Assembly: GCA_051530055.1 (NCBI GenBank) | Contig: CM121343.1 | Span: 6,200,001 to 6,264,000 of the forward strand | From: Neoechinorhynchus agilis | Lineage: Eukaryota; Acanthocephala | DNA: 64,000 bases | Direction of reading: 5' to 3' | Shown here: positions 35,011 through 47,300 of the stretch, one piece after another | How the letters are laid out: the number at the start of each line of letters is the position of its first letter | How positions within the stretch are numbered: the first letter of the stretch is position 1 | Program-made: the position numbers and the translations under genes | Notes under the pieces: generated by a model | What the model was told of the DNA's origin: nothing | Databases searched by the model: none | What the model saw: the letters and a program-made list of their open reading frames with translations, nothing else

Positions 35011-36531
35011 GACTTTTTGAAACCACTAATACCTTACCGAGCTAAAGTGGTTTAAAGAATAGGATAGCGGCGGACAGTTTAAAATGCGTACAAAATCCAT
35101 CACGAAAGGCAATTGTCCTTGCGATTAGCCAAGGGCATAGATTGCAAGATTGTATATGGATGAGAAAAGACCAAAGAATGTTAGAATCAAAGATGTGGCA
35201 AAAAAATCAAGTAAAATCTCATGCATGATGTTTTGAAAATCGTACGAGAATGATGGCTTCGAGGTTCATTTCTGAACGATGCCTTATTTTTGTTTTAAAA
35301 TCATAGCGGAATAAATCAATCTTGTTTCGCAATCAAAAATTTTGGTTTGTTGGTTTTGGATAGTGTTTAAAATCCAGTTTTAAATGGATCCGTTTTTTGA
35401 TTCCGTACCGAGCGAAGATGTGTATTCGAACTAAATTGTTGTTTTAATGAAGAAACTGTTTTGTATTGATGATAAAAAGATGCTTGCCACGACGATGGAA
35501 GTGAGAAGTGACAATGACAGCATTCTCTGGAACACTTTTTAGCGTATAGATCTTAAAATCCGAATATTAAGTGGTGACCAAAAGCCGTGAAGCCTAAAAA
35601 AATTACTTTAAACTGGAAAATCCTAAGCCCCTCGGATAAAGGTTCAGTACAGATGTCTAGAAAGTAGATATTGAACTCATGTAAGTTCAAGCGCTTGAAT
35701 AAAGCACTGAAATCTAAAAGATAATTGAGAAAAGAAGATAGATATGTTCCATAATATCATTTTCCACATTTTCCACAGGCGAAGGATGAGCATAGGAAAA
35801 TTTAATACTAAGAAAATCTCAAAGATAATTGAGAAAAGAAGATAGATATGTTCCATAATATCATTTTTCACAGGTGAAGGATGAGCATAGGAAAATTTAA
35901 TACCAAGAACGGAAACTAAAGAGAATTCAACGAGGGAAGCTTCAACTTTTATACAAGGTTTGTAACTTTTCAATAAAGACTTTATTCTTTTCATGCGAAA
36001 TTTGAATCTTTATAAGCATAGATTGATCAAAGTTGGGGCGAATATTGGACTTCGACCCGAATCAAATTTTGAAATGAGCAAATTCTTAAAAATTTCAACG
36101 GATATTCCAAATCTCATGTGTGATTCTATTTCCCGTTACCCTATGGACCTTCTTGTTCTATTCTTTATTTGTCAACACACACATAGGCGCTGTGTCACAA
36201 CGAATTGGAAATGGGTAGATGTACTCATAGGGACTATTTATCTCCTGGAACATCGTATTGTTTTGATGTGCTCCGTGACTATTTTTCAGGCATAACATAG
36301 TCCTCTATGTAAGATCCGTCGTGAAGATGAAGATCACCGGCACGGTAGCTGACAAAACACTTGAAAAACGAAAGGATATATATTACCCGTTAGCGATCCA
36401 CAGCATCTGTATTTCTCCTCTTTGGTTTTTGTGCTCGTGGAACACTCACGGCTGTGCTCGACCATCTTCAGAGCTCAACTACAAAGCCAAGTCGAAAACA
36501 AAAAAATCCATTTTAACGTACGTTTGAAATA
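35011..36531. other. upstream region of myosin with a local duplication
   Basis: No supported gene. At 35719-35915 a segment of about 100 bp is duplicated in tandem (AGATAATTGAGAAAAGAAGA starts at 35719 and 35823, period 104). The promoter and 5' leader of the myosin gene presumably lie near the right end. Confidence 0.5.
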
Positions 36532-39500
36532 ATGATGATGGATCCAAACGACCCGGAGATAGTTGAGAGCCTAAAGTATTTGGAGGTTAATGAATTAAAA
36601 GTCTTAAAACTTTGCTAACCATAGTATGACAGGTTTCTAAAAAGGAACGGTTGGAGCTTCAATCACAAGAGTTTGATTCAAAAGTTATGTGTTGGGTACC
36701 GGATGAAAAGGAAGGTTTCGTAGCAGCAAAGATAGTATCAAAGAAAAAGAATGATATAGAAGTGAAAACCGTCGAAACCAATCAGGTAAATTTAAATCTT
36801 GACTATACTCAATAATTACTATTTTACTCATTAAAGAACAAAACCTTCCCAAAGGATCAAGTGGAGCAGATGAATCCTCCGAAATTCGAAAAATGCGAGG
36901 ACATGGCTGACTTGACCTATCTAAACGATCCATCTGTCCTTCACAATCTACGAGCTCGCTATTCCTCCTTTTTGATTTACGTATGGCTTCTTTTAGTAGA
37001 AACTATTGAAATTTATCTACAAAAATAGACATATTCGGGTCTCTTCTGCGTGGTGATCAATCCATATAAAAGATTACCCATTTACACCGAAAAAGTGATT
37101 GCAATGTATCGGGGCAAGAAGCGTACCGAGGTACCACCGCATTTATTTGCGGTGACAGACAATGCGTATGCAAATATGTTAAGAGGTGAGATTAAAGTTT
37201 GTTTAAATCTTAATATTTTTATTATATTTAGAGCGGGAAAATCAGTCAATGCTTATAACGTGAGAGTAAACGAGTCCATGCAGCAAGACTACCGGCACTT
37301 TTATTTTTATTTAGGGGCGAATCTGGTGCCGGTAAAACGGAAAATACTAAAAAAGTTATCCAATACTTCGCGACTGTTGCTGCAAATCAAGAAAAATCCT
37401 CGGGAGGAGAAGAAAAACCTAATCTTGAAGACCAAATTGTTTCAGCCAACCCGCTTCTGGAGTCTTATGGTAATGCTAAAACAGTGAGGAACAATAACTC
37501 ATCTCGATTTGTGAGTTACACCAATTCATACTTGCAAAATCTGAAAATCACCATCTAGGGCAAGTTCATACGTATTCACTTCGGAGGGAACGGTCGAATT
37601 GCGGGAGCAGATATTGCCACCTACCTTCTCGAAAAGGCCAGAGTCATTTTTCAGCAGAAAAAGGAAAGAAATTATCACATATTTTATCAATTAACTTCTT
37701 CGGCAGCGAAACATCTTCACAGTAAGTGTACTAAAATGGCTGATTTTGATTAAAGATAACAATTTCAGAGGATCTTTTGATCGACGAGGATCCATCAAAA
37801 TATCAATATATAGCTCATGGTAGCCTCACGGTAGATGGAATTGACGATAGCGAGGAAATGGTGAGCACTATCGCTGCAACCAAGATTTTAGGCTTTACCG
37901 AGGTGAAGTTTTCAGTATTCGAGCACTTTCTAAAGCTTTTAATGTAATTGTAGGAGGAAACAATGAATATGTTTAAATGCACTGCATCGTTGATGCACTT
38001 TGGAAACAGTAAATGGAAGCAAAGACCTAGAGAAGAACAAGCCGAATCCGAAGATGCCGCTGATTGTGAAAAAGTCGCATTTTTGCTTGGAATTGAGGCT
38101 GCGGACCTCATAAAAGGACTGCTAAAACCTAGAATAAAGGTATTGGATATGTTCATTGCTGCGCAAATGCCTTTAATTCCTTTAATCTTAGGTTGGCAGT
38201 GACTATGTCAACAAAGGTCAAAATAAAGATCAAGTTGTTTATGCGATTGGTGCCTTATCAAAATCAATCTACGAGCGATTATTTTTATGGATGGTGAACA
38301 AAATAAACAAAACACTCGATGTAAAGACAGCTAGACAGTACTTTATCGGTGTTCTCGATATAGCTGGATTCGAGATATTCGAAGTACATTGATATTTTTA
38401 TACTCAACCTAACAAATGAAATCTCTCTAGTACAATGGATTTGAGCAACTTTGTATCAACTACACCAATGAAATGTTGCAGCAGTTCTTCAATCATCATA
38501 TGTTTGTGCTGGAACAGGAAGAGTATACTAAGGAAGGTATCGAGTGGAACTTTATTGATTTCGGCATGGATTTACAGGCTTGCATCGACTTGATTGAAAA
38601 GGTATTGAACCGGAATTTAAACTTTTCAGAAGTTGTAATCTTTTTGAAAACAGCCGATGGGTCTCCTGTCGATCTTAGAGGAGGAGTGCATCATTCCAAA
38701 AGGAAGCGACGAAGGATTTCTCCAGAAAATAACGAATGTTCATTTCGGTAAACATCCAAACATAAGTAAACCAAAGGTAGAAAAAGGGAAATCCAGTGCG
38801 GATTTTAATCTTCATCATTATGCGGGAATCGTAAGTACATTAAAGTATAACGAATGCTTTATATAATATTCCAAATATAGGTGCCGTACAGTATTAATGG
38901 ATGGTTGGAGAAGAATAAGGATCCAATAAATACCACAATTGCAACATTGTTTGCTAATTCGAAAAACGCATTGTTGGCTAAGATGTTCAAGAGTTTTGCG
39001 TCAGCTGGTAAGTACGCTGATCGATCAAATAAGATTTCTGATATACTAAATTCTAGAAACGGAGAAGTCCCGTGGTGGAAAGCGAGGCAAAAAGGGTGGC
39101 AGTATGCAGACCATTTCTGCTATACATCGAGTAAGGGATTATTATATCATTCAGCAAAAATGATAAAATATACTTAGGAACAATTAAATACACTTTTAAC
39201 TCACTTGCGATCTACACATCCTCACTTTGTGCGATGTATAATTCCGAATGAGGAAAAGAAAGCAGGTTTGTATACCTTTTTTGTACCAATTGCTTTAAAA
39301 GACAAATATATTGCAGGTCTCTTGGACGTGCCGCTTGTGCTAAATCAACTACATTGCAATGGTGTCCTAGAAGGCATAAGAATATGTCGAAAAGGCTTCC
39401 CAAACCGAATGATATATTCTGAGTTTAAACAAAGATATAGTATCCTTGCACCAAACGCAGTTCCCAAGGGTTTTGTCGATGCGAAAAAGGCCACTGTGAA

Positions 39501-42500
39501 TGTATTAAAGGATGTTCAACTTTCTGAAGAGTTATACAGAGTTGGTAACACTAAGGTTAGCTCTATATTGAAGTTCCGATAGCTTATCATTCAATTTATT
39601 TTAAAAGATATTTTTTAAAGCGGGAGTATTGGGTCAACTCGAAGATATGCGAGATGTAGCTCTTAGCAAGATATTGACAAAATTACAAGCGCGGATCAAG
39701 CGATACGTTATTGGTCTCCAATACAAGAGAATGTTAGAGCAAAAGCTAGCGCTTGAAGTGCTTCAAAGGAATTGCAACAAATATCTCGATTTTCGAAATT
39801 GGCCATGGTGGAGGTTGTACACTAAAGTAAAGCCGCTGTTATCCGTTGCACGACAAGAGGTTAGTTATTTTATCGCATTAAATACAAATCATGTTTTTAA
39901 AAATTATTATATTGCATAGGAGGAGATGAAAATGTTGGAAGAGGAATATGAAAAGTGTAAAGCTGCCTTGGAAAAGGAGGAAGCTTTGCGGAAACAGTTT
40001 GAGGAGCAAAATGCAAGACTAACTAAGGAGAAAAATGATATGTATATGGAATTGGAAGCGGAAAAGAATAATACTCAGGTTGCTCAAGAAAAGGCAGACA
40101 AATTAGTAGTTCAAAAGGCTGATCTGGATACCCGCATAACTGAGTTGAATGAACGATTGGAGGAAGAGGAAGAGAACGTTACCGAAGTTACGAATGCAAA
40201 GCGCAAGCTCCAATCGGAGTTGGATGACATTTTGAGTGAGATTGAGGAGACGAGAACACGATTGATGAAGTCGGAGAATGAAACTAAAGTAAAAGAATCG
40301 GAGATTAAAGGCTTAAAGGAGGAGATTGCTCAACATACCCAACAAGAAGAAAGATTGGCAAAGGATAAGAAAAAAGTCGAGCAGCAGTTCGCAGAAGCAA
40401 GTGAAAACTTAAAGATTAGCGAGGAAAAAATAAATGCGGCAAATAGAACCAAAGTTAAGCTAGAGCAGACTATTGATGAAGTCGAGGATAATCTTAACCG
40501 AGAAAAGAAAAGAAGTGCCGAGCTTGAGAAAGTCAAACGTAAATTGGAGAGTGATCTAAATACAGCTGAAGCGGTGAAAGATGAACTTGAGCGAATCAAA
40601 GGCGAGAACGAATCATCCTTAAAAGTTAAGGACACAGAAATAACCAGTTTACAGAACAAACTTGAGGATGAAGAGAAAGCAGCTTCGAGCGCCAATAGGA
40701 AGGTTAAGGAGCTACAGGTATATGTTTATAGTTTAAGTTAAGAATTTAAAATAATCGCTTGACCTAGGCAATAATCGCTGAGCTAGAAGAGGAGGTTGAA
40801 GTCGAACGAAGTGGTCGTAGCAAGGCGGAACGACAGAGAGCAGACTTAATTCAAGAAATGGATGATATGGCAGATAGGCTAGATGCTGCTGGAAGTACAT
40901 CGGTAGCTCAAACTGAAATAACGAAGAAGCGTGAAGCCGAATTGGCGAAACTTAGAAGAGATCTGGACGAGGCGACAGCTCAGCATGAAGCTACAGTAAA
41001 TCAATTGAAGAAAAAACACCAAGATGCAGTCAATGAAATGGGTGATCAGACTGAGCAATTACAGAGGCTTCGATCGAAGTAAGTTAATAATTTTTCTGGG
41101 AACTGCTTAGATTGCTGAAATGTAGGTTGGAGAAAGACAAACAACAGCTATTTTCCGAAAACGAACAATTCCGCATGCAACTGGATCATTCTTTGAAAGC
41201 TAAGGTAAGCCAGTCTTTAAAGGAGAACTTAAGGAGTAAAAATACGAATGCTTTAGACTGCATCTGAGAGACAGTGCAAGGAACTCGAACAACAACTAAC
41301 ATCTTCAGAAGTAAAATTGGAACAACTGCAAACTAGTTTGAATGAATTGAGCGATTTGAAAAATAAACTGACAGCTCAAAACGAAGAGCTCGTGCAGCAG
41401 TTAGAGGACGCCGAATACAATTCGACTTCGTTCGCCAAGCTGAAACAAAGCCTACAGACGGAAATTGCAGAGCTACAGGCGCAACTCGAAGACGAAAAAC
41501 GTTCAAAGGGATCCCTCATGTCTCAACTTAGGAACATGACGGCAGACTTTGAAGCTGCACGCAATCAGCTTGATGAAGAAATCGACACTAAAGCAGCTCT
41601 GAACAAACAAATAATATCGCTGAATAGTGATGTTCAACAATGGAAGACCCGATTCGAAACTGAAGGACTAGCTCGTGCTGAGGAGCTTGAGGATGCAAAA
41701 CGTAAGGTTTCTGCTAAGCTTTCTGCTGCAGAGGAGACGGTTGAGCTCGCGTTGAACAAATGCAGCCAACTGGAAAACGCGAAGAATAGATTACAGGCCG
41801 AAGTGGAAGATTTAATGATCGATGTGGAACGGGCTAATGCAAATGCAACATCGATGGAAAAGAAGCAGAAGCAGTTCGATAAAACGATTTCCGAGTGGAG
41901 TCAGAAATGCGACGACATTGTGGTCGAATTGGAAACATCGCAGAAGGAAGCACGAGCTTACTCAGGAGAGTTGTTCAAACTCCGATCTAAATACGAGGAC
42001 TGCCTTCAAGAGATTGAATCTCTTAGAAGGGATAACAAGAATCTGAGCGACGAAATTCGGGAAATTATGGAGCAGACCTCCGAAGAAGCGAGAAATATTC
42101 ACGAAATGACACAGGAGAAGAAGAGATTGGAATTAGAGAAAGAGGAACTACAGGCGGCGTTAGAAGAAGCGGAAGCATCGATTGAACAAGAGGAAACGAA
42201 GACTGTAAGGCTTCAAATGGAATTAAGTGCTGTAAGACAGGACATTGATAGGAAATTGAGAGAAAAGGAGGAGGAATTCGACAACACCAGACGAAACCAT
42301 CAGCGTTTAGTTGAGTCAATGCAAGCAACTTTGGAAGCGGAAACGAAAGCTAAGCAGGAGGCAATGAAGCAAAAAAAGAATTTGGAGACAGACGTCAATG
42401 AACTTGAAGTTGCTTTGGATCAATCGAACCGAACTGTGGCTGATCTACAGAAAGGCAAAAGCAGGCTTGAGCAAGAAGTAAATGTAGGTTCATCGATTAA

Positions 42501-43550
42501 ATTAAGCAAATTGTTCAATATTTTATACATTTAGGACATTCATCAGTTGCTAGAAGATGAGCAATTGAAACGTGATGAGGCTCGTGAGGCTGCTGCCAAC
42601 GCAGAACGCAGATTGAACTTGATCGCTAGTGAAATTGAAGAGTTATCGTCGAGAGCAGAACAAGCTGAGCGACTCAGGAGAATTGCCGAAACGGATATGG
42701 TTGGAATGAACGACCGAATAAGCGAATTGAGTACTATGAATTCAAGTCTAGGATCCCAGAAAAAGCAGCTAGAAGATAAAATATCTGGACTTCAATTAGA
42801 CCTCGACGAAGCAATTCGAGACCTCAAAAATGGCGACCAGCGGCTTAAAACCGCAGCACTTGATGCGGCTAAGCTATCCGAGGAACTGCAAAATGAGCAA
42901 GACAGATCTGCTGGCTTGGATACTGCAAGGAAGCAGTTAGAAATCCAGATAAGAGATCTCCAATCCCGTTATGCTGAAATGGAAGCAAATAGTATAAAGG
43001 GTGGAAAACGAATAATTCAAAAGCTGCAAGAGAAGGTTAGCGAAACTGCGAATTACGTAAAAATCATATTTCGTAATAGGTTCAAGGTCTAAGCGATGAA
43101 CTTGACTTGGAGAGACGAGCTCATCAAGAGGCAGTGAAGTTGAGTAAGAAAAATGAAAGGAAATTTAAGGAACTTTCAATGCAGGTCGGTAGAAGGCTTA
43201 GTATTTTACGAAGAAACCTTGTTTTTTAGGTGGACGAAGAACGCAGAAATCATAGTACTTTACAGGATACAATTGAAAAATTGCGATTAAAGTTGCGGAC
43301 TTATAAGAGACAAGCAGAAGAGGCTGAGGAGGTCGCTGCGATTAATTTAGAAAAGTATAGAAAAGCCATGAATGAACTAGGTGGTGCCAATGAAAGGGCA
43401 GAATCCGCTGAAGTTATGCTTAGTAAGTTAAAGGCTCGAAGTAGAGGTGGTTTGATGCCCGGCGATGCGACAACAACAAGGACGGGAAGCCGCGATTTTT
43501 CAAGATCGGGCAGTATGATGCCTAGAAGTGGATCGATTCGGCCCGAGTAA
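36532..43550 (+). CDS. MHC: muscle-type myosin II heavy chain
   Basis: Actin-based motor forming thick filaments. The start is one of three in-frame ATGs at 36532-36540. Motor domain in order: SH3-like [40 protein letters not shown]-loop [13 protein letters not shown] (about 37318), [16 protein letters not shown] (switch 1), DIAGFEIFE (switch 2), then [21 protein letters not shown] and [18 protein letters not shown] (SH1/SH2 and converter). The IQ neck reads [21 protein letters not shown]. The rod is a continuous coiled coil from about 39830 to 43440. The tail ends in a serine/arginine-rich non-helical segment ([20 protein letters not shown]). About 20 introns of 45-60 nt, all GT-AG where checked (36586-36632, 36786-36836). 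No tandem alternative exon sets like those of insect Mhc are visible. The loop around [14 protein letters not shown] is unusual compared with common muscle myosins. Confidence 0.95.
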
Positions 43551-44330
43551 AAGTCTTGGATGATATTGATATGTCTTAGTTGGTACTCTTATGTAGTAAT
43601 AAATACTTTATTGTCGCTTCTTAAACGATGGTTTATTATTATTGATAACGTGTAACTTTTGCAGTGTTCGAGGGGTTCATTTTAAATTTTGTCCGTCTTG
43701 GTGCCGTATTCGTTTCAAAGTGACGTAACGGATTAATGTAATAGTTATATTTTACACGGAATGGACACTTTGACTAGGGAGTTTGGCGCGGCAGGTTTAC
43801 GTATGTGGAGACATAGAAGCACTCGATCCGTATTCATCTTTTGGTCTTATCGAGTAAAGCGATAGTTTATCTCAAGTAGGCAATAATTAGAGGTTGCGAC
43901 CTGGACGCAATTCCCTCAGTCATTGCTAGAGAAACTTTCATTAATGTGATCCCCTGGGCGAAATATATCCTATAAGGACGAGAAGTGTGACCTCAATCTC
44001 TCAGTGCACAAGCCACGTAGACTGACGCCGTAAAGCAATACAGTATCTATTTTCAGCTTTTCCACACGCACACAACAACCACCACCTACACCACACTCAT
44101 AATACTGACGAATCCACGTCAAGGTTTGTGCCCTCCTCGCCCTTGTGTTTTCGATTGACTAGTCTATTCGGACAGCCATATCGTTCGCTACTGCCTCCTC
44201 TTCCAACTTCTAAAATCACATAAACATGTCCCGATATTGATTCTTGACGATCTAAGGTACTTTCCATTTTCAAATTAAATCTTGAAATCAAAAACAAGTA
44301 TCTCTTGAACTTCACTGTGCTTCATTTTAG
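43551..44330. other. intergenic region between myosin and SH3 gene
   Basis: AATAAA at about 43600 may end the myosin transcript. A CA-rich tract (about 44065-44095) and a TTTTAG immediately before the next ATG at 44331 suggest a 5'-UTR intron or a trans-splice acceptor for the following gene. Confidence 0.4.
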
Positions 44331-47300
44331 ATGAATCGACGTGATAAAAATCAGTTGCGCGACCGATTCTTTGCTGATCAGAGGTACGCTCGCGACAATG
44401 TTCTAGATCACAGGCCTCGTTTACGAGCTGCGGTTCCAAACCCCTATCGCGGCGAAGCATGCTATGCCACCATATCTGAGAGCGGGACTCCGGTACATGA
44501 TCAAACTCACCGACGCAACGTGATTTCATTCGATCCAGCTCGCAATCGGGACACTTGCGACGTCCGCATTAGCCGTGATGATTCTCGATCAGGTGATATC
44601 TATTTAAACAATCCAAGCGTTGACGATCGGCATCTTGCTTCTTCGTATTCAAATATACATGAAACCAAATCAGTTTTGCGACCAAAGAGCGCCCGGGTGC
44701 CGGACGATAATCAGACTTATCTTAATGAAGCCTCTATTGAACGCAATTGCTACGCATCGCAAGGTTTGTTATGATCCAAGAAGTTGTCTTGGACTTTTCA
44801 TATTTGTGTATTGACAAAGCTAAAAACGAATCTTCGTCTCTATAACTTGTATTGACATAATAAGAGATAATAGAAAGTTCCGCATGATTCTCATGATAAG
44901 TCATTCACTTTATTAGATCTATATAACCCTATGGAGAACAATCTATTTCTGGACGAATCTACGATGAAAATTCACTCCTTCCAACACTCACCTAAATTCC
45001 ACGGTTACGTTGTGCGCCTTAAACATTTGATAGCACAATATTTAGTTTGAAACCGCATTGGTTACTACTGGCAAAGCATTGAAGTTTTACCTGCTTCTAT
45101 TCCTTAATAAATTATCTCCTAAAATGATCCAGCCTTTTAGGACGATCAGCAACGCTGCCACATTTACGCAATACAGACGAATTGGGCAACGCTAAACTTG
45201 AAACACAACCATTATCTCCTCAAACGGACAGGCGTGAATGCTTTAAGGATTATCGATCCAGAGCGATTGTGGGCGATATTTTTCGTCACACAATCGGGCG
45301 ATCCGAAGCAGCAATGAGTAGTCAACCACCGATGGCTGCAAGAGTTCCACCACCGTATGAACGTGACCCACGTAGATCAGAACAAACCATCAATCGTTTT
45401 CCATTGTGGAACGAGAGTGAAGTGCCTAGACAAGCTCAAAAAGGAAAATATCCTAAGGCTATTACGCTTGCCTTGATGCCTGAAGAAGATGATGAACTCC
45501 ATCAACTCTATGGACAAATATTGCAAGTGACTGGAGCATCCCGGTTCTCATACAAGGTCACATTTGAAGGACAGGAATTTTATGTTCCGAAACACATGGT
45601 CCGTCCTTGTACATCCGACAGTCTTTTGAGCGTTATGTCCAGCAGCGAAAATCGGTCGCCTGAATACTACTCGGATGGCACTTGTAAGTGAAACGGACTT
45701 TAATTATTTCACTTTCTTTTGGTAGTTATCCCCACTCATTTCCGATATTTCACATCACATAAATGTTTGCAAGTGTTTACGACGTCCGACGTGAAATATC
45801 GGTTAAATAAATCAGTGAATTTAAATCCCAGTAGTGGTTAAACTACCAAAAGAAAGTATCTTTTCCCTCGAAGATAATAATCCAAGAATTTTTTCTCATT
45901 TAGGGTGTCAGATTGACATAGTAGCAGAAGCTCAAAGAGGTTATTCGCCAATGTACGATGGGCATTTACATGTGGATATAGGGGATGTGATTGTTGTTCG
46001 GGAAATTGTGAGTAGATCTGTCGTTAAAAAATACCATAGATCTATTCATTCTCAGTCAGAATGAAACACCTCGTAACAAATATTGTAAGATTTTCCCATT
46101 TATTGCAAAGTTCGATAGAAATTTCGCATATTTTTTAGTCTTGGAGAATTATAAGTAGAAATTTTCGATCAAAGGCGAAATACTGCTGAGACAGTCTTCT
46201 AATTTGTTGAAGCATTCTTAATTTTTATATGACCATGAGAGAAATAGAATTATACTGTAAGAGGCTTTAAGCTGCAATTAAAATTTTTCGGTGTAGCACT
46301 GAGTGCATTTATCACTTTAAATATAACGGATCTTTTCTGAGAATATTTAAAAACATCTAATTAGTCCTACTTTTTCGAAAAATAAGAAAGGTAAGCAACT
46401 ATAATTTCCAGTTTCTAAAAATTCCGTTTACCAAGAATGAACTCCTTATTGTGCCCTATTTAGTTTGCGAATATTGAAGTAAGCCTTATGACAGAATTTG
46501 ATGAAAAATGAATTGCGCTTCAAAATGTTAGAGGGAGGACGACAATCATCAATTTTTGCCTTTTAATAATTAAAAAGCAACATTTTTTAATTGGACCGTT
46601 TTCGCATATATTTTTTTGTCTGCTTTTTTAGACATCATCTCCTCGATTAGCTTCATGATTAAAATATAAAGTTGCAACCATCGCACAAAAATTAGGCTTT
46701 ACCTGTGAAAACCTTATTAAATCGCAGCATCCTGTAATTTTTAAATAACTAAATTTACAATTTCCAACGTTCAAAGTTCCAATGGGAATGGCGAAACATC
46801 TTTATCCTCCATTGCATCGGGAATGCATCCAGCATCTCCTTTTTGAATCGCTGATTTTCGGATAAAAATAATTGGCTGCAAGGGCTCATTTGTTTTGTTG
46901 CTTAAAAATTCAGCGGTGCTTGGTTCGACGGCATCAATTGTCTCAATGGTGAGAGGTTAAAAAATGTAGAGTGACGGATAGAGGCATTGTCACTTATCAA
47001 AAAATTTAAGCAGACTTTAAATTCACTAACGAATTAAGACAGGTTGCTTTTTAAATAAGGAAAGGCGATTAAGGTTTTCATTCGATACTTTTAACTTCAT
47101 TTTTACATTCCGATAATTCTGGGTATACATAATTCGTAGCTGTCTATAAATTGCTCAAAAAGTTCAACTCCAAATATGAATGATTTCTTCACATCTCCGA
47201 TATTAAGTTATGATCATGTGACCGAATATTCGAACATTTAGTCACCTATGACAAGAATGGCGAAAGGCTACAATATGGGACAATACGGAAAGTTTCCATT

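Noticed and set aside
35677-36295. ORFs on both strands upstream of myosin as genes
   Set aside because: The minus ORF spans a tandem duplication and the plus ORF has no domain or splice context.
40330-42328. Minus-strand ORFs in the myosin rod region
   Set aside because: Serine/leucine-rich shadows of the coiled-coil codons on the plus strand.
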